Below, piece after piece: positions 10,574 to 21,804 of a stretch of DNA of 64,000 nucleotides. This stretch comes from Cliona cf. orientalis (taxonomy: Eukaryota; Porifera; Demospongiae; Clionaida; Clionaidae), in contig OZ005696.1 in assembly GCA_963930775.1 (NCBI GenBank), forward strand, positions 3,348,001-3,412,000, in the 5' to 3' direction. Positions within the stretch are counted from its first letter, which is position 1; each line of letters begins with the position of its first letter. The notes under the pieces were generated by a model that saw nothing but the letters and a program-made list of their open reading frames with translations, was not told the origin of the DNA and made no database searches. The position numbers and the translations under genes are program-made.

Positions 10574-12726
10574 ATGAGCACTAGCACTCGAAGCACCTTC
10601 TCGACTTCATCTCTTGGCGATCTTTGTCTTTGTAAACTGATCGAAGAACTCGATCACTACTCACCAGAGGCGCTGAGCTTTCTTCTACCCGTTCAACGAA
10701 AGAAGCTGCTACTCCTTTGTCCCGTCGTCTCCATCTGCCATCTCGAGCAGACCTGTGCCTTTGACGATATCGATTCCGACACATTCTGGGATGACCTTCG
10801 CAAAAACCAGAGCAGTAGGCTTGTAGGAGGAGGAGGTTATGACTTTCATGCAGAGGAAGTACTCGAATATTCATCAAAACATGAAGAGTTTCATCGAGTC
10901 GTGAAAAATATTTCACATTTCTGACGACAATGATCTTCAGTGGCGACCGCTTCTCTGGTGTTTATGGATGGTTTGTAGATGATCGAGATTTCTACGAAGG
11001 TGGTTGTCCACCACCTGATCAATGGGACTGTCCTGACGATATTGTGAATGATCTTATCGCGTATCGAAAGCCAAAAATAGTAAACGTGGTAGTAGAAAAG
11101 ATCGATGCAGATCATAACGATTCAGATGCTGATGATAACAGTGATTTCTTTGATGGCAATAATGACTCGAGTTTCTATTACCCACTTCCTTCCCGTGATG
11201 TGTTTGGTAAGCATCATGATTAGCTTTATGAATATGCTACCAAAGGCCAGTATGTTCACTCTCAGTATTTGCACTACATTTCGAAGGAGAATCACTACCG
11301 CCTCTCCAATGATGATGCAGTGTCGTTGATCATGAACGAATGCTACTACTATCCTAAGATTCTGTTTCTTCACGAGTATGAGCATATGCATTGGAGGTGG
11401 AGCCATGGTGACCTGACACGCCTACTGACACAGTTTTTCTGTAAGCTAGAATCACTTAGTTTACAGTTTAGGAAATCGAAAGATATCGATGACTACGTAG
11501 AAATTTGTGGTGATTGTTCCAAGGAAGCTTTGGAGCTGGTATTGAGCTGTTGCTTTAGCAGCCCTGTGCTTAGCTCGCTGGACATTCTTGATCCAGCTTC
11601 AGGCGAAACATCCAGCAAAGCTTTATCTTCGACGCTTGTAACTAAGCCCTGTCCATCTCTGAAGAGGCTTGACATATGTTTCTGCATACATTATATGGAA
11701 ACCTTGGCTAAGATCATAACTTTTCATGGCCAACTCACTGAGATAAGTGAGCGGGTAGATGAAAATCCCAGTGACTTCTCTTGTTTGTACACTTCTTTGA
11801 TTGGCTTTGTCCAGAGGCAGGAATTTTCAAAGCTTACTCTTGTGGGTCAAGTACCTATGTCTTTACAATTGAAACTACTGCTTGATGCCTTCCTCAAGAC
11901 ACCTTGTAGCCAGCCTCAGGATTTACACCTTAAACATCTAAAACCAGCTCGTAATGAATTGGCCTTGACCACCCATAATATGAATGTGCCTGTAGGTGAC
12001 AGAAGAGTACCTATTGGAGCTCTAGAATATAATCCTCCTTTTATATGAATATTGCAACATAACTGTGGATATTTGCGATTGGTTGTTTTCACATGAGCCT
12101 CTTGTTCTCAAAGCCTTCGACTTTGATGCTAGCATAGGTAGTCTTGGGGAATATGGCAGATTTGAACCATCTGAGACAGCTTTACCTGTACATCTTTTGT
12201 CTGAAAATGCTCTGTTTCAGACTCGGGAATTATCGTTGCCAATATTTGATAATTTTCCCAATCAAGCTCTTCAACTGGCATCTTTTCCAGCGCCAGCAAC
12301 TGACACACTTAACACTTCGACCTACCAAACCACCTGTGAAGGATATATTTAATAGACATGAAGAAGTTTCCAAACCATGCAACATCGATGCTATCACTGA
12401 GATCCTGTCCTATCAAAAGGAGCAGCTGGTTGAGCTTACGATATAGCTACAGGCAATATTTTTACTATGTATCCATCGAACCGTCGACCGATATGGAACG
12501 ATTTGGAGATGCCCATTTTTCTTTAAACAATTTCGAAGTCTTTTTGTTTCAGATCTCAATGGTATGGAAGCAAGAGGATACCAGCTACCTTGATACGCTG
12601 TACAACAGCTGGCTAAAGCATGGACGTAAAAAGTTGAAGTCATTTCAAATGGGAATGTTTGAGTATCGGTTTTCTATGACTGACGAGCTTGCTAAAGAAA
12701 TGGGACTCGTAATAACTACTTGTTAA
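10574..12726 (+). pseudogene. LRR/F-box-like gene, copy 2 (broken)
   Basis: This is the same family as copies 1 and 3 but more diverged. Lesions relative to copy 3 are: a one-base deletion near 10890 (GAGTTTC for GAGTTTTC); a GAG-to-TAG stop at 11221-11223; a two-base deletion near 12033; and 4-base insertions at 12276-12279 (TGGC) and about 12445-12448 (GCTA). It also has an acidic Asp/Asn-rich insert near 11110-11165 that the other copies lack. It ends VITTC and stop, so the shorter C-terminus shared with copy 1 is probably ancestral. It is not expected to make a full-length protein. Confidence 0.85.
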
Positions 12727-12840
12727 TTTTTGTGTTGGAATAATTATGATGTAATATCAGCGCCTATGATTCATCAAGTATTATACTTAATGTGGCTACT
12801 CAGTTCATAGATACAGACTTAGCTATAGTATTTTCCATAG

Positions 12841-13451
12841 CATTGCTCACTCCTTCATTTAAATACACTGCCAGGACTTTTGTAGTCTACCATTCATCTT
12901 TTATTCATTTATGTGAAAACAGCCATTTGGCGCACGCGCACATAATATGACGTAAAGCGCATATGCTGTATAGTATGTGTACATGACATTGTACCTTATC
13001 TCGCACACCACACCCCCCAATTGGAGTGAAAGAGGGTGTACATGTGGCTAGCGAGACTATGTAGGGCTGTACTGTGTACTGTCATGACAAATTTGGATCC
13101 CCCCCCCCCCCTTTTTGTTCCCCCCAGTCCATATACGTGGATCCCCAGCCCTATTATATTTCTGAAATAGCTAGCTATATGGACCCCCATGCATGTTATC
13201 AACTAGCTATAATTCAGAAGGGTCAAGGGCTGGATTCTGGGTATAAGTATGAATGGTTAGCTAGTCTGAGCTGCCCAGCCCCTCCTACGCAAAAGGGAGG
13301 GTCCAAATATCACGTGACAGTACGTGGGCGGAACCACATAATTTAAAGCCAGGGAAGAGCCGTCCTACCCTCGTCTTTATCGAGGTCTTTATCCATTCCC
13401 GAATTCGCAGTGCCGGTGATATCATCAGAGTCAAGCCTGAAGCTCAGGACG
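12841..13451. repeat. Intervening duplicated segment between copies 2 and 3
   Basis: The first part (about 12841-13010) is the 3' flank of a unit and matches 15851-16019, including CATTTGGCGCACGCGCAC. The rest (12996-13451) is the 5' leader that matches the leader of copy 1. The junction shows unequal, head-to-tail duplication of a unit of about 5.4 kb or of parts of it. Confidence 0.75.
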
Positions 13452-15689
13452 ATGAGCACTCGAGCTCGAAATACCTTCTCGACGTCATCTCTCAGCGATC
13501 TTTGTCTTTGTAAATTAGTCGAAGAACTCGATTACTACTCGCCAGAGGCGCTGAGCCTTCTTCCACCCGTTCAACGAAAGGAGCTGCTACTCCTTTGTCC
13601 CGTCGTTTCCATCTGTCACCTCGAGCGGACCTGTGCCTTTGACGATATTGATTCCGACACATTCTGGGATGACCTTCGCAAAAGCCAAAGTAGTAGGCTG
13701 GGAGGTTTTCGTGATTATGACTTTCATGCACGACTGACGGTCTCCGAGTATTCTTCAAATCATGAAAAATTTTCATCGAGTCGTGAAAAATACTTCACAT
13801 TTCTGACGACAATGATCTTCAGTGGTGACCGCTTCTCTGGTGTTTACGGATGGTTTGTAGATGACCGCGATTTCTACGAGGGTTGTTCTCCACCACCTGA
13901 GCAACGGAGTTGCCCTGATGACGTTGTGAACGATCTTGTCACATATCGAAAGCCAAAAGCAATAACCATAAGAGAGAGTAAAGGTTGTGTCCTTCGATAT
14001 GCTGAAGACGACAATGATTTCTATTACCCACTTCCTTCTCGCGATGTATTTGGTAAGCAGCATGATGAGCTTTATGAATACGCTACCAAAGGCCAGTATG
14101 TTCACTCTCGGTATTCGCACTACATTTCGAAGGAGAATCACTACCGCCTCTCCGATGATGACGCAGTGTCGTTGATCATGAACGAATGCCACTACTATCC
14201 TAAGAAGCTGTTCCTTCATGAGTATGAGCATATGCATTGGAGGTGGAGCCATGGTGATCTGACACGACTACTGACACAGTTTTTCTGTAAGCTAGAGTCA
14301 CTTAGTTTACAGTTTAGGCAAGCAAAAGATATCGATGGCTATGTAGATAGGGGTGATTGTTCCAAGGAAGCTTTGGAGCTGGTATTGAGCTGTTGCTTTA
14401 GCAGCCCTGTGCTTAGCTCGCTGGACATTCTTGATCCAGTTTTAGACGATACATCCAGCAAAGTTTTATCTTCTACGCTTGCAACTATGCCCTGTCCATC
14501 TCTAAAGAAGCTTGACATGTTCTTCTGGGTATGTTATAGTGGTGAAGTGCGTTGTTTGGAAGCTTTAGCTAAGATCATAGCTTCTCATGGCCAACTCACT
14601 GAGATAAGTGTGCGGGTTGATGAAGGGGCGAAAGTAAATCCCAGTGCCTTCTCTTATTTGTACGCTTCTTTGATTGGCTTTGTCCAGAGGCAGGAGTTTT
14701 CGAAGCTTACTCTTAAGGGTCAAGTACCTATGTCTTTACAATTGAAACTACTGCTTGATGCCTTCCTCAAGACACCTTGTGGCCAGCCTCAGGATTTCCA
14801 CCTTAAGTACCTAAAACCAGTTTGTAATGAACCAGCCTCGACCACCCATAATATGAATGTGCCTGTAGGTGACAGAAGAGTACCTATTGGAGCTCTAGAA
14901 TATAAATCACTCCTTTTATATGAGTATTGCAACATAACTGTGGATTTTTGCAATTGGTTGTTTTCACATGAGCCTCTTGTTCTCAAAGCCTTCAACTTTG
15001 ATGCTAGCATAGGTAATCTCGGGGAATATGGCAGATTTGAACCATCTGAGACAGCTTTACCTGTACATCTTTTGTCTGAAAATGCTCTGTTTCAGACTCA
15101 GGAATTATCATTGCCAATATTTGATAATTTTCCCAATCAAGCTCTTCAACATCTTTTCCAGCGCCAGCAACTGACACGCTTAACACTTCGACCTACAGAA
15201 CCACCAGTGAAGGATATATTTAATAGACGTGAAGAAGTTCCCAAACCATGCAACATCGATGCTATCACTGAGATCCTGTCCTATCAAAAGGAGCAGCTGG
15301 TTGAGCTTACGATATACAGGCAATATTTCGAATATGTATCCATCGAACCGTCGACCGATATGGAACGATTTGGAGATGCCCTTTTTTCTCTTAACAATTT
15401 CAAAGTCTTTTCGTTTCAGATCTCAGTAGTATGGAAGCAAGATGATACCAGCTACCTTGATACGCTGTACAACAGCTGGCTAAAGCATGGACGTAAAAAG
15501 TTGAAGTCATTTCAAATGGGAAAGTTTGAGTATCGGTTTTCAATGACTGACGAGCTAGCTAGAAAATTAGATGAAATGGGACTCGTAATAACTACTCCAA
15601 GCAGGGTTCTCGAGCTCCCAACACTGGTCGGGAGTGGTCAGCTCAGACCGTTCACCTCTCAGCAATTTTTTACCACCTCTCAGGCTTGA
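13452..15689 (+). CDS. LRR/F-box-like protein, intact copy 3
   Basis: Encodes 745 residues from the ATG at 13452. The frame is open 14 codons further upstream, but only to a GTG, and copies 1 and 2 also start at this ATG. The N-terminal 60 residues (LSDLCLCKLVEELD, LPPVQRKELLLLCPVVSICHLE) resemble an F-box-like helical module. The body has irregular leucine-rich stretches such as LSSLDILDP, LKKLDMF, LTEISVRV, FSKLTLKG and LTRLTLRP, spaced 25-60 residues apart. No signal peptide or TM span is seen, so it is probably cytoplasmic. A substrate-adaptor role in ubiquitin ligation would follow only if the F-box reading is right. The last 30 residues come from a 63-base insertion (15597-15659) that removes the stop used by its sisters. 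I see no intron. Confidence 0.7.
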   Translation: MSTRARNTFSTSSLSDLCLCKLVEELDYYSPEALSLLPPVQRKELLLLCPVVSICHLERTCAFDDIDSDTFWDDLRKSQSSRLGGFRDYDFHARLTVSEYSSNHEKFSSSREKYFTFLTTMIFSGDRFSGVYGWFVDDRDFYEGCSPPPEQRSCPDDVVNDLVTYRKPKAITIRESKGCVLRYAEDDNDFYYPLPSRDVFGKQHDELYEYATKGQYVHSRYSHYISKENHYRLSDDDAVSLIMNECHYYPKKLFLHEYEHMHWRWSHGDLTRLLTQFFCKLESLSLQFRQAKDIDGYVDRGDCSKEALELVLSCCFSSPVLSSLDILDPVLDDTSSKVLSSTLATMPCPSLKKLDMFFWVCYSGEVRCLEALAKIIASHGQLTEISVRVDEGAKVNPSAFSYLYASLIGFVQRQEFSKLTLKGQVPMSLQLKLLLDAFLKTPCGQPQDFHLKYLKPVCNEPASTTHNMNVPVGDRRVPIGALEYKSLLLYEYCNITVDFCNWLFSHEPLVLKAFNFDASIGNLGEYGRFEPSETALPVHLLSENALFQTQELSLPIFDNFPNQALQHLFQRQQLTRLTLRPTEPPVKDIFNRREEVPKPCNIDAITEILSYQKEQLVELTIYRQYFEYVSIEPSTDMERFGDALFSLNNFKVFSFQISVVWKQDDTSYLDTLYNSWLKHGRKKLKSFQMGKFEYRFSMTDELARKLDEMGLVITTPSRVLELPTLVGSGQLRPFTSQQFFTTSQA

Positions 15690-16812
15690 TTTATCAGCAC
15701 TGACTCATAGATACCACCTCTCAGGCTTGATTTATTAGCACTCTTGGATGGTAAAAAGTGCTGAAATCTATGTTTAATGCAATTTGACAGTACTTTTGCT
15801 CAAGTTTAATATAGCTGCTTTCATAGATACAGACTTCTAGTATTTTCCATAGCATTGCTCATTCCTTTATAGCTAACTAGTACACTACCAGGACTTTTGT
15901 AGTCCACGATTCATCCTCTATGTGAAAACAGCCATTTGGCGCACGCGCACACATGATGTAAAGCACATGTGCTGTATAATATATGTACATGACATTGTAC
16001 CTTATCACGGTCCATGACAAAACCAACCATATTGCGCTGGATATCAATCTGAGATACAGGCCTATTTAGTTGCCCAAGGTGATAATTATCATTTTCACCT
16101 TTTGGCATAGTCTAGATCGATAGAGGAATCATTCCTCTACACAAAAATCTGCTTCGTAGCTTCTAGAACGCTATACTTACTGAGTTATGGCTCGAAGAAT
16201 TCGGCCGTGTAGCTAACATTGATCATCCATGATACGGAGCCGTTGCCATAGTTGCAGGTAGGCAAGCACGGCAGCTGCACAGAAAAAACTCTCCAGACAC
16301 TTCTTTCTTTGATTTTGTGCTAATGATCTATAGACACGCTTTTCCTTTCATTCTTTTCCATCGAAACGCCAGCCGCTGCTTTCTTTTGGCCGCCATCTGG
16401 CTCTTTGACTTAGTGGTCGTGGCCACGTGTTTTGCATAAACGGCGAGTATACGGACTTCCGCGTGCAACGTACGTGGCAATGTTTCATTGAGCTTGCTGC
16501 ACATTTTTATCACGGGCGATCCGGGTACATTTTGGCTCATATCTCCATGACTACACGGGCTAGAGACTTCAAATTTGCAGGAGCAATAGTTCAAAGGTTG
16601 TACTTGGTAATGGTACGTGGCCTTAACTAGAAATCAGTTGTCAGCGCGATATGGTTGGTTTAGTCATGGAAGGTCACATATAATTTGCAGCAAGGAGTAG
16701 AGTAAGTTAAAGGCATCTGTATGTTATAAACTGAACGCCTTTGAGACGTGTAGCTATATACCTTAATAATTGAATTGCACTAGTAGCTATAATTATTACT
16801 AATATTGTATTT
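15690..16812. other. 3' flank of the LRR array and spacer
   Basis: 15669-15765 contains a short tandem repeat of ACCACCTCTCAGGCTTGATTTA. 15851-16019 is the duplicated 3' flank. From 16020 to 16800 I see no supportable gene; a minus-strand run of about 22 codons beginning MAAKRKQR (near 16402) is too short to call. Confidence 0.5.
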
Positions 16813-17532
16813 GTGAAGTCATTCCCACTCCTACTTTTAGAACAAAAAATACCAAAATACATCCCACTTATTATAAAAGATCTGGCTAGCTTCAGATTAG
16901 GTTTACATAAAGCGCCAAAAATCACTAAAACCGATAATACAGCCAAAATTTTAATTATAAAGGTTCCTTTCCACAACAAAGGTTTAGAAATGATTAATTT
17001 GTCCCAAATATTACATAGTAAACCAGTAAAAGAATCTATCCCTAGCTTCATTCAAAACCAGACTCCCCCTACTATTAGCTACTCTTATACAAAAACTATA
17101 GCAGGAAAAATTTTTAATTTCAAACAAAGTATCAAAGATCTAGATTTTGAGACAGGCACAAAAAATTTTAGCTGCGACTGCCACGTGTCAGATTTTAAAT
17201 ATGAACCTGCGGGGCACGTAGTTACCGGTAATCTAGGCATAGTGGAAAATAGAAAATTAAGAAAACTAATTAGTAAAGGCCCATCATATAGAGAACAAAA
17301 TAACATTAATTGGGATACCAACCTAAAAATCATCAAAAAAGCCGTTAGGGCATACAAAATAAAGTGGGCTAAGAAGGATAGAGTAGATAGCCGTACTTTA
17401 GACGAATGGGAATGTAGAATTATAAAAACAGTTCAGGCTAGGATAGACAGACTTAGGAAGAAAGGTAAAAACCAGCGGAAAAAACATGTTTTGTCGGATT
17501 TAGAATGCAAAAAATATTTAGAGTACTTTTAG
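16813..17532 (+). pseudogene. Retroelement N-terminal part
   Basis: 239 codons with HKAPKITKTDN, a CDCHVSDFKYEPAGHVVTGNL segment containing a Cys-x-Cys-x-His pattern, SKGPSYRE and a basic helix before the break. Reading stops at a TAG just after a short T run (about 17525-17530). One missing T there explains the shift into the RT frame. Confidence 0.75.
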
Positions 17533-18458
17533 TTCCTGCGGATAAAGCGAGTAATAACGTCTTAGTCGTTTGCAAAAAATATTACCTCGATGTAGTATTA
17601 AAAGAGCTTAGCACGAAGAATGGGACTAGCCCACAAACTTACACACCTTGTGGCGCTCACGTGGACCATCTAGTTGCGGAGCACATTGAATTTTTGATTA
17701 AACAAAATATTAGAATCCCAACGGATATGAAACAACTGCCAGCCTTTTACTGGCTCCCAAAAATGCACAAAAATCCGATAGGTAGTAGATTCATAGCAGC
17801 TTCTAGTGCATGCACCACCAAACCTCTATCACAATTGCTAACATCTAGTCTTAAACTAATTACTATACATTTTAAACAGTATTGCGCAGGGATTGCTAGA
17901 AATACAGGTGTTAATTGTTTTTGGATCATTAATAATGCCGCGGAAGTCCTAAAAAAACTAAAGAAATTAAACCGTACCAAAGGAGCCAGACATTTTGATA
18001 GCTTCGATTTTTCTACTCTTTACACTAATATACCACACGATCTTCTTCTAGACAGCATCAGCCAGCTCATTAGTGAGGCATATAAAATTAGAGGGGCAAA
18101 ATATTTAGTAGTGCAGGGCGATGGCACAGCGTACTGGTCAAACACAGTATTAACACGTGAACATAGTATTACCGAGGACCAACTGGTCAAACTAATAAAA
18201 TTTCTCGTGGATAATATCTACATTCAAGTCGGAAACAAAATTTTTAGGCAAACAATAGGCATACCGATGGGCACTGACTGTGCCCCACTTCTAGCAAACC
18301 TTTTTCTTTTTTATTACGAGTACAATTTCATGAAAGAAAAACTTAAACATAATAGTCAAATAGCAAACATTTTTAGTAACACTTTTCGATACATTGACGA
18401 CCTACTTACACTTAACAATCCAACTTTTGAGCAGGAAATTAGGAATATATACCCGTGA
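17505..18458 (+). pseudogene. Reverse transcriptase core
   Basis: LVPADKASNNVLVV and LPKMHKNPIGSRFIAAS lead into the palm. Catalytic motif A is FDFSTLYTNIPH, motif B is GIPMGTDCAPLLANL and motif C is FRYIDDLL with the paired aspartates intact. The frame ends at 18458 and coding continues in the next frame, so there is a second small indel near 18455. The functional Met at 17505 is not meaningful; real coding enters from the preceding frame. Confidence 0.85.
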
Positions 18459-18919
18459 CAAAAAGGACCACGGAAACAGATAGTAGGCTTTCTTATTTAG
18501 ACTTAGAAATAAACATTAGCGATAGGAGATTTACCACGGCAGTTTTTGACAAGCGCGATAATTTTAGTTTTCACATAGTCAATTTCCCTCACATGGATAG
18601 CAACATACCTAGCAAACCAGCCTATGGGGTTTATATCTCTCAGTTAATTAGAATAGGGCGCATATGCGATAGTTACGAGAGTTTTTACACCAGACACCAC
18701 AAATTAACCTGTAGATTAGTCAAACAGGGTTTTTTATTCGATAAACTAGTTACTACTTTTAAAACATTTTGTAGCAGGTATCCTGAGATTTTTTCCAAAT
18801 TTAAAATTTCCATTAGAAAGCACGTACAGGATGGTATTTGCCTTCCCACTGTAGCTATCAGTAGTCTGCCGAATAAAGTAAACATTAGATCTAGGTCTTC
18901 AAAAAAAATCTTAGTTTAA
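18455..18919 (+). pseudogene. Retroelement C-terminal (thumb) part
   Basis: Continues the RT after a frame shift: TETDSRLSYLDLEI, FHIVNFPHMDSN, YGVYISQLIRIGR and RHHKLTCRLVKQGF. It ends with a basic tail and a TAA. The remainder matches the same family as the core, with no further stop. Confidence 0.75.
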
Positions 18920-19620
18920 GGGGCGCCAATAGTCTGACATCAAATTAGTTACATCATAACACTAATTACCATACTGATAGCAACCTAAACGTATATATTA
19001 ACTAGGGCCATTGGTTACAACAACTAATACAAAAAGTTCCAGAGCCTAAAGAAGTAGACTACTCCAGCTCCTGCATGAACACCCGGGATTCGTGAGTTAA
19101 CGTACCCCTACAAAATTATGTAGTAGCTAGTAACAATACTGACTGGAGATTCTGTTAATTTCCCTGAATGTGTAATTATGGTCATATATGCATGCTGCCC
19201 GTGTCCATGAGCCACTTAGGTGGGTAGGGAGAGTTTCCATGGAACAAAAGAGCTTTTCAACCTACCACCCCTAGTTCTCAAGGCTAGGCACCTATGTGGC
19301 TCTGCCTTTTGCTTAAATTAGGTTTGCCTGAGCAGGCAGTGAGATGGTTTTCCCCTTAGGTTTGGATTGGTAGTAGAAGATAAACCTACTGAATTTTCAT
19401 GCTTTGAGTTCATATAGCTTCCATATTATCGAGTTTATTCTAATAGAACGCAAGCTAAAAAAATAATTACAATTTCAGATTTTTCTGGTAAAGGTCGTCA
19501 CTCGCTCCCATAAGATACATTAAGAAAGGCCTAAAACACAAATTTTTTAATGGCCTATTAACCATTATTCCAACACATCAAACCCACTTGTGTGGTCCCT
19601 GATCTACTAAGCTGTACATG

Positions 19621-19915
19621 ACGTAATCCCGTGAATATATATATATATATCCCTGCGCTATATATAGCACGCACCATGAGCAGCGTGCCGCCGGACCAAT
19701 CTAGCTGTACTGCGCTGTTTAGCTTTGAAAATTTTCACTATCGAGGTCCAGAGATACTCTCAGATTCCCGATGATCCGAGGCTAGTCTGCGACTGAGGCG
19801 CCGGCATCGTACTGTACAGTGAAGTGAACCCACTATATTAACGACCTTTACCGCATACACCATTTCAACTATGCAGCTACTGAGTGCATGGTCAAGTTTT
19901 CATTAAAGGTCACAA
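19621..19915. repeat. Dispersed repeat B, copy 1
   Basis: Aligns in the same orientation with 50998-51292. Shared landmarks in order are TAATCCCGT, CTATRTATAGCAC, GATTGAGGC-like GCATCGGCATC, CACTATATTRACGA, CTTTTACC and ATTATGCAGCTACTGRGCATG-like sequence, ending GGTCAAGTTTT. The copies differ by many substitutions and small indels, so this is an old interspersed family. Confidence 0.7.
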
Positions 19916-19933
19916 TAAATTATTATGCATTTA

Positions 19934-20030
19934 AGTGTCCGTTACATTCTTGTTTTGAATGCCAATTTTTTTTTTGCTAAAACTAACTGGCATAAAAATT
20001 GGCATTCAAAACAAGAATGTAGCGGACACT
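19934..20030. repeat. 37-bp-arm hairpin element
   Basis: AGTGTCCGTTACATTCTTGT and onward to 19970 is complemented by 19994-20030 with a single mismatch. The loop is 23 bases and partly poly-T. No ORF is present. MITE-like. Confidence 0.85.
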
Positions 20031-20295
20031 ATATTATTTTTGCATATTTGTCTCAAAATTATGCCAGCATATTATACTATTAAGGTAATATTAACCCACT
20101 TCTGAGTCAAACGAGTCTGAAATCATTACTAGTCAGGTATTATGATTACTACGAACTCTGTGTCTATCAAAAGTAGAATGCCAGTTTACCATGATACTCA
20201 GTCTATAATAATATAGCTAGTAGTCTCGTGAACTGGACCACTCCCAGTGCTGCAGAGGGAGTGGTCTAGCTGGTTTTTTTTTTTTGTTTTTTTTT

Positions 20296-21050
20296 CAAGG
20301 GGACCACACACTAAGCAGAAAAAAAAATGGTCCGAAAATCACCACACAGTCGAGCTGGATGCAAAGTAGAGCCCATACAATGCAAGCAGGCACCCAAACA
20401 GCAATATGCACAATGTTCGGTAAAGGGTCGTCAACGTACCCCGCGCGCCCGTAAAATTTATCCCGTTTGCCCGTAAAATTTTTTTGGCAAACATTGCAAG
20501 TGAATGGCTTCCTATACAAACTTCAAAGAGCCATAACTTTAATTCTAGGGCGTGAATCAAAAAAGTCTCTCGATCAAAGTTCGTAATTTGAGCCATTCTG
20601 CGTGCCCATATAAAACTTTCGGTCCCAATCGCTCCCCAGGGTCCCAATAATTAAAATCTTTTTTTTTTTTTTTTCTATTCAAGGGGACCACACACTAAGC
20701 AGAAAAAAAATGGTCCGAAAATAACCACACAATCGAGCCGGATGCATAGTAGAACCCTACAATGCAAGCAGGCATACAAATAGCAATGTATACAATGTTT
20801 GGTAAAGGGTCGTCAACGTACCCCGCGCGCCCGTAATTTTTTTTACGGGCAAACATGGCTTCCTATACAAACATATGGGGATACTTCAAAGTGCCGTAAC
20901 TTTAATTCTAAGGTGTGAATCAAAATTCTTTCAGGTCAAATCTCTAGTTTCGACCCATTCTGCGTGCCCATGTAAAAATTATCCCCCCAAGTGCTCCCTA
21001 ACCCCCCATGAATTAGATTATTTAATTATTTAATTATTTAAATTTGCTTT
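20296..21050. repeat. Tandem duplication inside the TIR element
   Basis: Unit period is about 384 bases. Both units contain GGACCACACACTAAGCAG, TGGTCCGAAAAT and GGTAAAGGGTCGTCAACGTA followed by CCCCGCGCGCCCG, and both end in A/T-rich sequence. The second unit is about 85 percent similar to the first by eye. Confidence 0.75.
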
Positions 21051-21203
21051 TTTTTTTCTACTTAGTGTGTAATTTCTATTTTCTATTTTTCTACTTCTTC
21101 TACTTAGTGTGTAATTTTTTCTCTATAATAATTCATGTACAAACAAGATGTACATAGGACACATGAATAGCCAAAGGCTAATCCGAGCATGTACCCTAGC
21201 TAA

Positions 21204-21804
21204 CTATACTTTAGACTTAGATCTAGTTCTTGAAGCAATTGGAGTCCAACTTGATGTGCATCTAGTTCTTATCTGCAAGCCTGGTGTTCCCTCATAGATA
21301 TTGAAATATACATTTGCACCCGCTGGAATACAAAGTTCTTCATCTTCCGAACTGCTAACGTCAGATTGATCCCGACTGTGAGATTTTCGCATGGGATGGT
21401 CTGGGGGAAACTTCTCTACGCAACACAAAGTCTGGAAGGTCTCTCCTTCTCCTCCGTCTACCAACCACTGGTGTCCATCCAGCCACATTTTCAGGATCGT
21501 GATATGACACTCCAGGACAACCATCTCTGATTTCAAAGTCCACATTCGAACAAGTAGTCAGATCTACACCGTCACTCGTGGCTCCAGACTCATCTGTTGA
21601 AGCAGGTGACTGACTATCAGCAGTAGACTGGTTAGATGCAGGACTAGGAGACTTATCTGGAATAGGAGACTGACTTTCAGCAGTAGACTGCTTAGGTGTA
21701 GGAGTAGGAGACTTATCCCTGATTAGGGCTGGGTGGGCTTCAATAGGAGTTGTACCAGACTTTGAGCTCTTTGGAGACTCAGCAGGGCTAGCAGTGGGCT
21801 CCAA
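21204..21804 (-). pseudogene. Unrecognised protein of the TIR element, frame-broken
   Basis: Two overlapping minus-strand frames (21804-21361 and 21545-21204) look like one protein with a one- or two-base shift near 21420-21440. The N-terminal half is Ser/Pro/Thr-rich and holds a repeated SPTP..QSTAESQSP unit. It then has NVDFEIRDGCPGVSY, AGWTPVVG and six consecutive Arg. The C-terminal half has DVSSSEDEEL, then ANVYFNIYEGTPGLQ, SSWTPIAS and RTRSKSK. The NV.F.I..G.PG.(7-10)WTP motif followed by a basic run therefore occurs twice. Function is unknown; a nucleic-acid-binding structural protein of the element is a guess. Confidence 0.45.

Larger units (their letters stand above)
16813..18919 (+). 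mobile_element. Retroelement remnant with Penelope-like reverse transcriptase
   Basis: Three overlapping plus-strand frames read as one protein broken twice. They carry an N-terminal region ending in a Lys/Arg-rich stretch, an RT core, and a C-terminal region with LSYLDLEI and AYGVYISQLIRIGR. The set is characteristic of a family common in marine invertebrates that I take to be Penelope-like; that name is from memory of the family and is moderately sure. No terminal repeats or endonuclease domain were recognised. Codon use is more A-rich than in neighbouring genes, in keeping with a mobile element. Confidence 0.8.
18920..20220. other. Gene-free stretch after the retroelement
   Basis: No coding sequence is supported. 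It contains an (AT)n tract near 19635, one copy of a dispersed repeat (19621-19915) and a long hairpin (19934-20030). Confidence 0.6.

Noticed and set aside
8112-14252. Many antisense frames of 60-160 residues in the LRR array
   Set aside because: They are shadows of the plus-strand coding copies, repeated in each copy because the DNA is duplicated.
16328-16630. Overlapping small ORFs on both strands near 16.4 kb
   Set aside because: No domains, no splice context, mutually overlapping; only a short start-like MAAKRKQR stretch.
17520-17535. Programmed frameshift between retroelement frames
   Set aside because: A single missing T in a short T run and a second indel near 18455 are more simply explained by decay.
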